Assembly: GCA_937929945.1 (NCBI GenBank)
Contig: CALFUK010000047.1
Coordinates: 1-40,712, forward strand
Length of the DNA: 40,712 bases
Reading direction: 5' to 3'
Source: an uncultured Saprospiraceae bacterium
GTDB taxonomy: Bacteria > Bacteroidota > Bacteroidia > Chitinophagales > Saprospiraceae
This document shows positions 16,834 through 25,671 of this stretch, piece by piece. Position numbers and translations under genes: made by a program. Position 1 is the stretch's first letter. Every line of letters starts with the position of its first letter. Under the pieces are notes generated by a model. The model had not been told where the DNA came from. It saw only the letters and a list, made by a program, of their open reading frames with translations, and made no database searches.

Positions 16834-17298
16834 ATGGAAATGACGACACAGGAGCTGCAACAAACCATCATCGTAGGAAGGCATACAGAGAGCTCAATCG
16901 CTAATGATCAGACCAGAGCCTTATTCCAATCATTCATGCCGAACCGTAACAAAATAGCGCATCGGCTAAATGATAAAGTCTTAGATATTCAGCTGTACCC
17001 AGATGGTTATTTTGATTCCTTTCAGCCTGCAGTGGCATTTACGAAGTGGGCGGCCGTAGCTGTGAGTTCAGTAGACGAGCTACCTGATGGGATGGAATCT
17101 ATGTTAATCGAGGCAGGACTGTATGCTCAGTTTTTACATCAGGGACCGATGACTGACTCAGCACCATTTGAGTATATCTACAGAGAGTGGCTCCCCACGG
17201 CTCCTTACCTCTTAGACCGTCGTCCTCACTTCGACGTGATGAGTGTAGACCCTGATCATTCTGGACAGGAGATTTGGATACCGATCAGACACAAGTAA
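16834..17298 (+). CDS. GyrI-like effector-binding domain protein
   Basis: A 154-residue stand-alone domain of the GyrI / AraC effector-binding type, a fold that binds small molecules or, in GyrI itself, DNA gyrase. Typical features are ALFQSFMPNRNKI, LYPDGYFDSFQP, FTKWAAVAVSSVDELPDGME and the C-terminal EYIYREWLPTAPYLLDRRPHF followed by EIWIPIRHK. No DNA-binding domain is attached. It may be co-transcribed with the DsbA-family gene. The CvpA gene on the other strand ends two bases from its stop. Ligand unknown. Confidence 0.85.
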   Translation: MEMTTQELQQTIIVGRHTESSIANDQTRALFQSFMPNRNKIAHRLNDKVLDIQLYPDGYFDSFQPAVAFTKWAAVAVSSVDELPDGMESMLIEAGLYAQFLHQGPMTDSAPFEYIYREWLPTAPYLLDRRPHFDVMSVDPDHSGQEIWIPIRHK

Positions 17299-17300
17299 GT

Positions 17301-17864
17301 CTAGCCTTCAGCTTTCACCGCTTTGGCATTATCAGATTTATCTTTGACGGCGTCTATGGTATCCACAGTCTTATCCCAAAACTCTGAAAATATAGGTTTC
17401 ACTGCTTTGAATACGACGATGGATTTAGATGGTAGTGCATCTATGATGGGATAGCTGATCGAAGTCTCTTTCTCACCCTCTGGCAATAACCTAAGATTAT
17501 CAGCCAGATGAAATAAAAATCCCAGACAGACCGCAAAGACGATGGCCATCAGCGCACCTCCCGCAATCTTATTGATAAAGTTAATTTTCACAGCTTTCAG
17601 CACCCCTTCTAACCTCGCGCCAATAAAGCGGATCAGTAACATCACTAAGAAGAAGGTGAGGACAAAGCCTAATATAAAATTGATTCCCTCATTGAGCTTT
17701 AGCAAATTTTGAATGACATCCATCACCACGGGTGATAGCTTCATCGATACCAAGACTGCCAGAATAATAGAGAGCGTCGCGAATACTGTCTTAATCAGAC
17801 CACGCTGATATCCCGTATAAAATCCATACAGAACAAGTATTGCAGCAATTATATCAAGAACCAT
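17301..17864 (-). CDS. CvpA family membrane protein
   Basis: A 187-residue protein with four hydrophobic segments, starting VLDIIAAILVLYGFYTGYQRG, the CvpA N-terminal pattern (short helix, then GxxRG). A hydrophilic tail of about 55 residues follows the fourth helix and ends lysine- and alanine-rich. CvpA proteins are inner-membrane proteins linked to colicin V production in E. coli, to stress resistance elsewhere, and sometimes to the purF region; the molecular role is unclear. It converges with the GyrI-like gene with almost no gap. Confidence 0.88.
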   Translation of the reverse strand: MVLDIIAAILVLYGFYTGYQRGLIKTVFATLSIILAVLVSMKLSPVVMDVIQNLLKLNEGINFILGFVLTFFLVMLLIRFIGARLEGVLKAVKINFINKIAGGALMAIVFAVCLGFLFHLADNLRLLPEGEKETSISYPIIDALPSKSIVVFKAVKPIFSEFWDKTVDTIDAVKDKSDNAKAVKAEG

Positions 17865-18056
17865 AGAATATGAATTAGAGGCTTATACGTTTAAAAACGA
17901 CACAATGTTAATGAATAAAAAAAGGCGCTTCAGCATTTTGCCAGAAAATATGGCTACACTTTATCAAACATAGGAGAAGAATGAATCGGATGAAGATCAT
18001 CTCTGGATTCACAATTAAGACGATATTTTTCTAATTTTAGTTCAGATATCATTCAT

Positions 18057-18563
18057 ATGATTCAAGATTATCTCTTGGTAACTATTCTAACACTCGCAGC
18101 AGCACTGACTGCTACTGCTCAGGCTAACTATGAAGTAGCCGATGCGAAGTCTCAGATCCTCGTCAGTCAGATCGGAGATGACGAAGCAGGACTCTCACGC
18201 CTCAGCCTGGAGTGCTCAGATATGCTACTCACAGTACAGGACAACTCTATGGCAAAAGCCTACGAGTCCTGGATCCAAATGATGGCCGACTTAGAGCAAT
18301 ACGCCCAGGACCAAGGCTATGATATCAAGGGCATCAAACTCTGGATGAATGTCTTCTGGAACCAAGATGGCAGCATCAGGCACATCAGCTACTACCCAAA
18401 GCCAAGCAGCAGAAATACCGACTTCACTCAGCTGGGCGAATTGATGAATGACTTTGCCCTGCAGTATAACTCAAAGCTATTACACACATCATGTTTTTCT
18501 CACTACGGAAGTGTGAGCTTTCCTACCTTCATAGACCTAATGATTAAAGGAGACAATAAGTAG
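18057..18563 (+). CDS. Exported protein of unknown function
   Basis: A 168-residue protein with a signal peptide (IQDYLLVTILTLAAALTATAQ). The mature part is mostly helical at first (SMAKAYESWIQMMADLEQYAQ) and then has strand-like text (KLWMNVFWNQDGSIRHISYY, SKLLHTSCFSHYGSVSFP). The phrase pairing an expected 'NQDGSI' turn with following strands recalls TonB-C or energy-transducer-like small domains, but I do not recognise a family. Two cysteines remain in the mature protein. It stands alone, divergent from cvpA, with a -7-like TAATTTTA shortly before the ATG. Confidence 0.7.
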   Translation: MIQDYLLVTILTLAAALTATAQANYEVADAKSQILVSQIGDDEAGLSRLSLECSDMLLTVQDNSMAKAYESWIQMMADLEQYAQDQGYDIKGIKLWMNVFWNQDGSIRHISYYPKPSSRNTDFTQLGELMNDFALQYNSKLLHTSCFSHYGSVSFPTFIDLMIKGDNK

Positions 18564-18672
18564 GCTTGCCGTACATTTTAAGGACAGAATTGCAACTCTA
18601 TACAAATAAAAGTGCTTACTTTACACTTTAAATAAATCTTTAATCTATTATCTCTCTAAAATCACATTAACT

Positions 18673-19014
18673 ATGAGCAAATTAGATGACGCCATCGAAA
18701 AATACACCAAAGAATTTGAAAAGATTGGAGTCAAAAAAGTTGACCAAGCATTACTAAGAGCAGCAGCTAAAGCCTGCGGTCCAGCACTCTACAGCACTGA
18801 TGCATCTAAGGTAGGCACCTCTGACAAAAAAGAAGTCCAGAGAGTTAAAGACGGTTTCTTAAAAAAGAAGCTGGGTGTGGAAGGTGTCAAAGCAGATAAT
18901 GCTATTGAAAAAGTGATCGCCACTTTTGGTCCAAAAAACAGAAACAAGTATAGAGCGATGTTCTACTACCTGTTAGCCAAAGAAACGAAGAAAGCGACAC
19001 ACCTTAAGGGATAG
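18673..19014 (+). CDS. DUF2853 family protein
   Basis: A 113-residue small helical cytoplasmic protein. The segments DDAIEKYTKEFEKIGVKKVD, ACGPALYSTDASKV and KNRNKYRAMFYYLLA match the DUF2853 family, for which structures but no clear function are known. The protein is lysine-rich. It has its own terminator at 19036-19071, so it is probably a single-gene transcript. Confidence 0.88.
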   Translation: MSKLDDAIEKYTKEFEKIGVKKVDQALLRAAAKACGPALYSTDASKVGTSDKKEVQRVKDGFLKKKLGVEGVKADNAIEKVIATFGPKNRNKYRAMFYYLLAKETKKATHLKG

Positions 19015-19035
19015 TCACTCACTAACAGATTAATG

Positions 19036-19071
19036 AAAAGCCCATTCTGGAATCAGAATGGGCTTTTTCTT
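19036..19071 (+). terminator. Rho-independent terminator of the DUF2853 gene
   Basis: AAAAGCCCATTCTG (19036-19049) pairs perfectly over 14 bp with CAGAATGGGCTTTT (19054-19067) around a GAAT loop and is followed by TCTTT. It starts 22 bases after the stop codon. Confidence 0.9.
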
Positions 19072-19337
19072 TGTAGAGGGATAACATTGGTGTATGTGTA
19101 CATCATAAAATGGACAATTGATAATCCTGTCGCATCAAACAGTTAGCCTGGAAGAGGGTACCAAGCTAAGTCATAAAGACAAAATGGAATTTGACGGCTT
19201 CCTTAAAATAGTGATGTCATACTCAATCGATGACAATACCATTTGCTTTCGTCACCTTTCATTCATATGATTTATAATTGCAATATGTTTTAATTAATTT
19301 TACCTTAGTTTTATAACTACGATTTATAATATACTCT

Positions 19338-21257
19338 ATGGCTCAAGTGACTTATACCGAAGACAATATCCGCTCCTTAGACTGGAAAGAGCACATCAGA
19401 ATGCGACCGGGCATGTACATCGGTAAGCTAGGTGATGGCTCATCCATGGATGATGGTATCTACATCTTGGTAAAAGAAGTCTTCGATAACTGCATTGACG
19501 AATTCGTCATGGGCTATGGCAGTCAGATCGAGATCTCGATTGACAATGGTCAAGTCACTATCAGGGACTATGGCAGAGGCATCCCCTTAGGCAAAGTGAT
19601 CGACTGCGTCTCCAAGATCAATACAGGTGGCAAATATGACTCCAAGGCATTTAAGAAGTCAGTCGGACTTAACGGTGTAGGTACTAAGGCCGTGAATGCC
19701 CTGTCTGACTATTTCAAAGTGCAAGCCATCAGAGATAAGAAGACCAAAGTAGCAGAATTCTCCAAGGGAGAGCTGGTTAAAAGCCACAATCAAGCTAAGA
19801 CGAAAGAGGCTGACGGCACCATCGTCGTCTTCCAGCCAGATGAGTCGATCTTCATGAATTATAAATTCAAGCATGACTACATAGAGAACCAACTCTGGAA
19901 TTATGCCTACCTCAATGCTGGCCTCAAAATAAAATTCAACGATAAGACCATCTACTCTAAGAATGGTCTGCTCGACTTACTACAAAATAAGACGAATGCA
20001 GAAACGCTGCGCTACCCGATCATCCATCTGAAAGGTGATGACATAGAGATCGCACTATCTCACGGAGAGCAATACGGGGAGGAATACTATTCCTTCGTCA
20101 ATGGTCAAAACACCACTCAGGGTGGAACGCACCTTGCTGCTTTCAGAGAGGCAATCGTGAAGACGGTCAGAGATTTCTACAAGAAGAATTTTGATACAAA
20201 AGATGTCCAGACATCCATCATCGGTGCCATCAGTGTCAGAGTAGAAGAGCCTGTCTTCGAGTCACAGACCAAGACCAAGCTCGGGTCACTGAAGATGGGT
20301 CCAGAGGCACCGACAGTCAGGACCTTCATCATAGACTATGTCAAGAAACACTTAGACAATTTCCTCAGAAGAAATAAAGAAGTCGCGGAAAATCTACTGA
20401 AGCGCATCCAGCAGTCAGAAAGAGAAAGAAAAGAAATAGCAGGCATCAAGAAGCTCGCAAATCAGAGGGCTAAGAAAGCCAACCTGCATAATAAAAAGCT
20501 ACGCGACTGTCGCATCCACTTCAATGATAAAAAAGGGAATGAGGAAGCTAAGCTTGGCTCTACCATATTCATCACCGAGGGAGACTCAGCCAGTGGCTCG
20601 ATCACTAAAGCCAGAGATGTGCAGCTGGAGGCTGTATTCAGTCTCAGGGGTAAGCCGCTGAACTGCTTCAGCATGACTAAAAAAGTAGTCTACGAAAATG
20701 AAGAATTGAATCTGCTACAGCACGCACTCAATATCGAAGATGGGCTAGACGGTCTTAGGTATAACCGAGTGGTCATTGCCACGGATGCGGATGTCGATGG
20801 CATGCACATTAGATTATTGTTATTGACCTTCTTTCTACAGTTTTTTCCTGACCTAGTGCGTCAGGGCCACCTCTATATATTAGAGACTCCCCTCTTCCGA
20901 GTAAGAGACAAGAAGGACACTCACTACTGCTACAGCCAGCAAGAGAAAGTGGATGCCATCAAGAAGCTGAGGGGTAAGGCTGAAATCACCCGCTTCAAAG
21001 GCCTGGGAGAAATTTCGCCTGATGAGTTTGGTGCCTTCATCGGTAAGAACATAAAGCTCGAACCCGTCTACCTCAAAGAAAATACCAATATCAAAGATAT
21101 TCTTAGCTACTACATGGGTAAAAATACACCTGATCGTCAAGTCTTCATCATAGAAAATCTAAGGATCGAAATCGATGACATCAATGCTGATGATGAAAAT
21201 GAAGTCTTTGATGTCGTAGATGGTGAGGAACTCATAGAGCAAGAGGTGACAACATGA
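19338..21257 (+). CDS. parE: DNA topoisomerase IV subunit B
   Basis: The 639-residue ATPase/TOPRIM subunit of topoisomerase IV, which decatenates chromosomes. The GHKL ATPase carries [16 protein letters not shown] and [14 protein letters not shown]. The TOPRIM domain has [10 protein letters not shown] near residue 413 and [24 protein letters not shown] and [13 protein letters not shown] complete the fingerprint. The compact form and wording fit the Bacteroidota ParE rather than GyrB. parC often follows directly in this phylum, but here the next gene is a lactonase, so parC must lie elsewhere. Confidence 0.93.
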   Translation: MAQVTYTEDNIRSLDWKEHIRMRPGMYIGKLGDGSSMDDGIYILVKEVFDNCIDEFVMGYGSQIEISIDNGQVTIRDYGRGIPLGKVIDCVSKINTGGKYDSKAFKKSVGLNGVGTKAVNALSDYFKVQAIRDKKTKVAEFSKGELVKSHNQAKTKEADGTIVVFQPDESIFMNYKFKHDYIENQLWNYAYLNAGLKIKFNDKTIYSKNGLLDLLQNKTNAETLRYPIIHLKGDDIEIALSHGEQYGEEYYSFVNGQNTTQGGTHLAAFREAIVKTVRDFYKKNFDTKDVQTSIIGAISVRVEEPVFESQTKTKLGSLKMGPEAPTVRTFIIDYVKKHLDNFLRRNKEVAENLLKRIQQSERERKEIAGIKKLANQRAKKANLHNKKLRDCRIHFNDKKGNEEAKLGSTIFITEGDSASGSITKARDVQLEAVFSLRGKPLNCFSMTKKVVYENEELNLLQHALNIEDGLDGLRYNRVVIATDADVDGMHIRLLLLTFFLQFFPDLVRQGHLYILETPLFRVRDKKDTHYCYSQQEKVDAIKKLRGKAEITRFKGLGEISPDEFGAFIGKNIKLEPVYLKENTNIKDILSYYMGKNTPDRQVFIIENLRIEIDDINADDENEVFDVVDGEELIEQEVTT

Positions 21258-21311
21258 GGACAGGTACCTTCCTCCAGCCAGTCATCAGCATAAAAAAACC
21301 AAAATCGAATC

Positions 21312-22475
21312 ATGATAAGAATTCTACTATTCGCAGGACTCTATGCAGTACTCCTGTCTTGTCATCAAAATCATACAGATGAATCTAAGTCTGACAACCA
21401 ACACACTGACATGCACTTTGCCATAGGTACTTATACGCAGAAGGAAGGCCACGTCGATGGCAAAGCATCCGGCATATACATAGCAAAACTGAACGAGACC
21501 GACCTCAGCATCGAAATCATAGACAGCCTGACAGGCATCACGAATCCTTCTTACCTCAGTATAGATTCTAAAAATAAGAATCTCTATGCTGTATCTGAGA
21601 ACGGTGGTGATCCAGTAGCAGGTATCATCAGAGCCTACGGCTATGATGATCAGTGGCGCTTCCAGCCACTGAATGATGCTAGCACCCAAGGTAACGCCCC
21701 CTGCCACCTGACACTCAGTACTGATCAGAAATATATACTTGCAGCTAACTACATGGGAGGTATCAGTGCGCACCAGGTCAATGAAGATGGTAGCATTGGG
21801 GCCCTGACTGACACAGCATATCACAAAGGCTATGATCCTCAGTCCGCCAGGCAGGCTGCCTCTCATCCCCACATGATCTTTCAGACACCAGTGGAGAATA
21901 CAGTCCTGGTCTGCGACCTGGGCAGCAATCGAATCTTTCATTATCACATAGATGAAGGAAAGTACCAACTCATTGGATCTACTGAATCAATGCTGGGAGC
22001 TGGACCCAGACACTTGATCCATCATCCAAAGCATCGCTATGTCTACTCACTCAATGAACTGAATAACACAGTAGAAGCATACACATATGAGAATCTTACT
22101 CAATCCATGCAGCGACTGCAATCCATCCCCACCAACGACAAAGAAGTACCTAAGGAAGGAATGAAAGCCAGTGCGATAAAAATTCATCCTGACGGGTCAT
22201 ACCTCTATACGGCTAATCGAGGTACTGGTCATCACTCCATTTCAGTATTCCAGATCAATCAGTCTGATGGGACACTACAGAAGATTCAGCAAATAGACTC
22301 TGGTGGCGAAGTACCCAGGGACTTTGAGATCACGCCTAGCGGAGAGCACCTTCTGGTGGCCCACCAAAATTCTGATACTATTGTTGTATTTACGATTGAT
22401 CAAGAATCAGGACGACTGGCATCCGCAGGGAAATCATTGAGAGTGCCAACGCCAGTTTGTGTTACTTTTTTCTGA
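21312..22475 (+). CDS. Lactonase-family lipoprotein (7-bladed propeller)
   Basis: A 387-residue protein of the bacterial 6-phosphogluconolactonase (YbhE-like) propeller family. The signal peptide ends in a lipobox (YAVLLSC, Cys at about 17), so it is a lipoprotein rather than a cytoplasmic enzyme. Family features include FAIGTYTQKEG, GITNPSYLSIDSKNKNLYAVSE, LGAGPRHLIHHP and GSYLYTANRGTGHHSISVF. It could hydrolyse sugar lactones outside the inner membrane, which would fit the secreted PQQ-type sugar dehydrogenase at 13.3 kb, but that link is inference. It begins 54 bases after parE and ends 44 bases from coxF, convergently. Confidence 0.87.
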   Translation: MIRILLFAGLYAVLLSCHQNHTDESKSDNQHTDMHFAIGTYTQKEGHVDGKASGIYIAKLNETDLSIEIIDSLTGITNPSYLSIDSKNKNLYAVSENGGDPVAGIIRAYGYDDQWRFQPLNDASTQGNAPCHLTLSTDQKYILAANYMGGISAHQVNEDGSIGALTDTAYHKGYDPQSARQAASHPHMIFQTPVENTVLVCDLGSNRIFHYHIDEGKYQLIGSTESMLGAGPRHLIHHPKHRYVYSLNELNNTVEAYTYENLTQSMQRLQSIPTNDKEVPKEGMKASAIKIHPDGSYLYTANRGTGHHSISVFQINQSDGTLQKIQQIDSGGEVPRDFEITPSGEHLLVAHQNSDTIVVFTIDQESGRLASAGKSLRVPTPVCVTFF

Positions 22476-22519
22476 GGCTTTAGCAGCTTTCAGCATAACT
22501 TTAATAATATCATACTAAG

Positions 22520-23485
22520 CTACACAGTAATATAGGCTGCAGGATCAGCCTCAAACTTCACCTTACAACCATCACAGCAAAAATACACCTTCTCCTCTTT
22601 GTGTATGATCACGTGCTTGGCGGTACTTTTCTGAATGGGAATCTGACACACGGGATTCATGTAGAAGTCGTCATTATTAATGGTTAAGCCAGCTGCATCA
22701 GACGCCTCTGTCTCTGAGCGTATATCAGCTACAATTTCTGCCAGAATACTGACAGCCACTTCTTCGGGCAGCTTAGCGTTAATATCGATACCTGCAGGCG
22801 TCTTAATAGTTTTTAATTGATCAAAAGTAATCCCCCTACCTCGCAGCTCTTTGAAGATGGCATTTGCTTTTTTCCGGCTCGCCACGAAGGCTAAGTATTC
22901 GCAAGAGGACTGCAGCGCTTGATGTAAGGCTTCTGCATCCCCTTCGCCCTGGGTACAGACCACGATATAACTATTCTCCTGCAGTGACTCTGGCGTATAT
23001 TCTTTCGACTCGATCAGCACATCAGCTGTAGGATAGATGGTCTTATCTAATGAATGACCGATACAACTGACTTGATAATTCATGGTCTTGGAGATGTTCG
23101 CGAGCGCCATCGCGATATGTGACACACCAAAGATCACAATGTGAGGCTTGGGTAATACGGGCTCGATATAGATTTCTACTTCGCCTCCACTTTGACAAGT
23201 CATTTTGTATATTTTTTGATGTGTTGATGCTTCAGCGGTACTATCAGGGCTGATCGTGACTAACCTTGGCCTGGCTTCTTGGATCGAAAGCAGCGCCTCC
23301 TTCAGCACGATGCCTCTGGTACATCCGCCTCCTATCCAGCCATGTATAGATCCTTCATTCGTAATGATCGCTCGATCACCTGGCTTACCAGAAGATGGGA
23401 TCTTGCGCCGCACGATGATGGCTGTGGCATAGGCTTCTCTTCCCTGGTTTAGTTCTATCGCCTTTTTTAAATAGTCATTATGCAT
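22520..23485 (-). CDS. coxF: CoxF: XdhC/CoxI-type maturation factor with C-terminal YHS domain
   Basis: A 321-residue protein. Residues about 15-70 form the XdhC/CoxI N-terminal domain with the signature GSIHGWIGGGCTRGIV. Residues about 113-255 are the Rossmann-type XdhC C-terminal domain (PHIVIFGVSHIAMALANISK, IVVCTQGEGDAEAL). XdhC proteins load modified molybdenum cofactor into hydroxylases. An extra YHS domain then occupies about 275-320: NPVCQIPI, followed by VYFCCDGCKVKFEADPAAYI, with the metal-binding cysteines intact. This could deliver or hold copper or another metal for the Mo-Cu site. It is the last gene of the operon and overlaps coxE by eight bases. Confidence 0.88.
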   Translation of the reverse strand: MHNDYLKKAIELNQGREAYATAIIVRRKIPSSGKPGDRAIITNEGSIHGWIGGGCTRGIVLKEALLSIQEARPRLVTISPDSTAEASTHQKIYKMTCQSGGEVEIYIEPVLPKPHIVIFGVSHIAMALANISKTMNYQVSCIGHSLDKTIYPTADVLIESKEYTPESLQENSYIVVCTQGEGDAEALHQALQSSCEYLAFVASRKKANAIFKELRGRGITFDQLKTIKTPAGIDINAKLPEEVAVSILAEIVADIRSETEASDAAGLTINNDDFYMNPVCQIPIQKSTAKHVIIHKEEKVYFCCDGCKVKFEADPAAYITV

Positions 23486-24614
23486 TGATCAAGATTGATT
23501 CTAAAGACAGCAAGCTATCAAAATTATGCGCCGAACCAAAATGATGAAGTGAAGGTAGAGCTGTTTTCATACCCATCTGAATGGGTTCATAACCTTGCAT
23601 GCCCTTTAAAGGGTTGAGCCAGACTAATTTTTTTGATCTCAATTTCAATTTTTCTATAGCCTCGGCCAATACTTCAGGTTCACCTGTATCCAGGCCATCA
23701 CTGAGGACAATGGTCAGCGTATTACCATTCAAGTATCGCTTAGCATACTGCTCATTGAATTCTTTAAGGCACTCTCCTATCTTAGTTCCGCTAGACCAGT
23801 GCTTAGCATTTTGAGAGACACGAGCCAGACTCATCGCTAAGTCTTTGTCTTGCAGTAATTCTGTGATTCTTAATAAAGAGGTACTGAATGTGAAAGCCTC
23901 AATTTGCTTAAAATGATGTTTGAGGGTCCAAAGAAACTTGAGTAGATAAAACGAATACTTATCCATAGAGCCACTGACATCTAATAAGACCAGCAGCCGG
24001 TACTTATCCTTTTTGTGCTTGGTCCGGATTAGGTCGATCATGGCACCTCCATTTTGAAGATTCTTTCGAATGGAATGGCCCAGATCGATTTGGCCATGAA
24101 GCATCTTCTTACGTCGCCGCTTAATCCTCAGGCTCATTTCAGAGACCAGCTTCTCAGATAGAATTTCGAGTTGTTTTTCTTGAATGACATTGAGCTTGGA
24201 AAAATCTGTTTTCTTGAGCGTTTCTTTGCTGTTAGATCCTGTCGTAGTTTTGGATTCCACCGTTTCTTCGGAAGAATCTTGCTGGCCCGTACCGACCATA
24301 ACAGCAGAATTCACAGATTGTTTCTTGACGGTTTTTTTGTTTTTATAGTCTCGTTTGTCATTGATGCGCGTACCTCGTTGTCTCCAGTACCGATTATAAA
24401 TGGGTACAAAGAGCTGCTTCTCTTCCACACTGTGGGCAAAGAGGGAGCAAAGCGCATAGCTGAATTGGTCTTTATCTAGCCAGAGACCCTCTAATGCAGA
24501 TGCGACTGCCTCCTTCGTGCACTGTATGCCTGTACTCAAGCCATGTCGTCGTGCTGCTTGAGAAAAGCCTACCAGTGCTTCTGAGAATGAATGGTAATTA
24601 GAATAATGATCCAA
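23478..24614 (-). CDS. coxE: CoxE: von Willebrand factor A-domain protein
   Basis: A 378-residue protein. The C-terminal half is a VWA domain with an intact MIDAS: DVSGS at 212-216, SSGT around 274-277 and LSDGLD at 304-309. Before it lies an N-terminal helical domain (residues 1-80) and a lysine/serine/threonine-rich linker (about 85-140). CoxE acts with the AAA+ protein CoxD, which in other bacteria is needed to build the CuSMoO2 centre of CO dehydrogenase. The start is a TTG at 24614, seven bases after the 59-residue gene; no ATG is available nearby in this frame. Confidence 0.9.
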   Translation of the reverse strand: MDHYSNYHSFSEALVGFSQAARRHGLSTGIQCTKEAVASALEGLWLDKDQFSYALCSLFAHSVEEKQLFVPIYNRYWRQRGTRINDKRDYKNKKTVKKQSVNSAVMVGTGQQDSSEETVESKTTTGSNSKETLKKTDFSKLNVIQEKQLEILSEKLVSEMSLRIKRRRKKMLHGQIDLGHSIRKNLQNGGAMIDLIRTKHKKDKYRLLVLLDVSGSMDKYSFYLLKFLWTLKHHFKQIEAFTFSTSLLRITELLQDKDLAMSLARVSQNAKHWSSGTKIGECLKEFNEQYAKRYLNGNTLTIVLSDGLDTGEPEVLAEAIEKLKLRSKKLVWLNPLKGMQGYEPIQMGMKTALPSLHHFGSAHNFDSLLSLESILINA

Positions 24615-24621
24615 TGATGCC

Positions 24622-24801
24622 TTACTCGTGATTTGGCTTTTCTCTTTCTTTTTTCATATCGGCGATACGCTTTCGCGCTGCATCCGTATCAACATTCGTA
24701 TTGCGCGCTCCTGGTAAGTCTAAGGATTTATAATGAGCTCTGCTTTTTTCTCCAGCTTCCTTTCTGATTTTATCTAAATCTTCATATTCTTTCAGTGACA
24801 T
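24622..24801 (-). CDS. Small charged protein between coxD and coxE (59 residues)
   Basis: ATG at 24801-24799, TAA at 24624-24622. It begins MSLKEYEDLDKIRKEAGEKS, has a middle LDLPGARNTNVDTDAARKR and ends KKEREKPNHE. It is strongly charged, predicted helical, and has no cysteine, signal or membrane segment. It fits the operon exactly: 18 bases after the coxD stop and seven bases before the coxE start. The remaining gap without it would be 205 bases in an otherwise tight operon. I recognise no family. It may be an accessory or assembly factor for the CoxD-CoxE complex; that is inference. Confidence 0.75.
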   Translation of the reverse strand: MSLKEYEDLDKIRKEAGEKSRAHYKSLDLPGARNTNVDTDAARKRIADMKKEREKPNHE

Positions 24802-24819
24802 ATTGGGTGATTTTTATGG

Positions 24820-25665
24820 TTAACTAAATAATTCTGACGTGACCACATTCATATCGTGCTCGGACTTCAGCAGACAAGACAAACTACTGTAAATGGGATC
24901 ATCCTCTCGTTGTAAAACGGCTATCCCTTTAGCCCAGTCGATGGTCTCTGCTATGCCAGGTGCTTTGTCCAATTTCAAATTACGCATTTTTTGGACATAG
25001 GATGCGATTTGTTCTGCCAGGGCTGTTTCGATATGAGGGATATGCTTTTTGATGATTTTTAATTCTTTCTCCATACTTGGGTAATTTACCCAGTGATATA
25101 GACATCGCCTCTTTAATGCATCGCTTAGCTCCCTGGTTCGATTTGAGGTTAAAATAACAATCGGTTTATGGATGGCCTTAATGGTACCCAGCTCTGGAAT
25201 ACTGATCTGGAAGTCGGACAATAGCTCTAATAAGAAGGCTTCAAATTCTTCATCAGATCGATCTATCTCATCGATTAAGAGCACCATCCGCTTTTCAGAG
25301 TCAATGGCTCTAAGCAAAGGCCGCTTCAAAAGATAGTCTTCTCCAAAAATCAAATCTTCTTTCTCCTTTTCACTTTTTTGGCCTCCTTCATGAATCTTGA
25401 TCGCTAATAATTGCTTCTGATAGTTCCACTCATAGATGGCATTATTCACATCGAGGCCTTCATAACATTGCAGGCGGACCAAGTCATAGCCCATGAGATC
25501 TGACAAGATGTAAGCAATTTGGGTTTTACCCACACCAGGATTGCCTTCCAGTAATAAAGGCTTTTCTAATTTCAGTAAGAGGAATAATACTGTCGCTAAC
25601 TCTTCTTCGATGACGTAGCCCAGCTCATCGATCGCCGGGATTAAATCTTTGGGATTTTCAAACAT
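24820..25665 (-). CDS. coxD: CoxD: MoxR-type AAA+ ATPase
   Basis: A 281-residue AAA+ ATPase. Walker A is GNPGVGKT at 41-48, Walker B is VLLIDEID at 128-135, sensor 1 is IVILTSNRTREL, and an arginine finger region follows (LKRRCLYHWVNYP). This is the MoxR/CoxD branch. In Oligotropha, CoxD is a membrane-associated chaperone that helps insert sulfur and copper at the Mo site. It begins six bases after coxG and precedes the 59-residue gene and CoxE, its expected VWA partner. Confidence 0.92.
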   Translation of the reverse strand: MFENPKDLIPAIDELGYVIEEELATVLFLLLKLEKPLLLEGNPGVGKTQIAYILSDLMGYDLVRLQCYEGLDVNNAIYEWNYQKQLLAIKIHEGGQKSEKEKEDLIFGEDYLLKRPLLRAIDSEKRMVLLIDEIDRSDEEFEAFLLELLSDFQISIPELGTIKAIHKPIVILTSNRTRELSDALKRRCLYHWVNYPSMEKELKIIKKHIPHIETALAEQIASYVQKMRNLKLDKAPGIAETIDWAKGIAVLQREDDPIYSSLSCLLKSEHDMNVVTSELFS

Positions 25666-25671
25666 CGATGC

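Noticed and set aside
21327-21968. 213-codon minus-strand frame opposite the lactonase
   Set aside because: It is an antisense shadow of an intact lipoprotein gene with clear family motifs.
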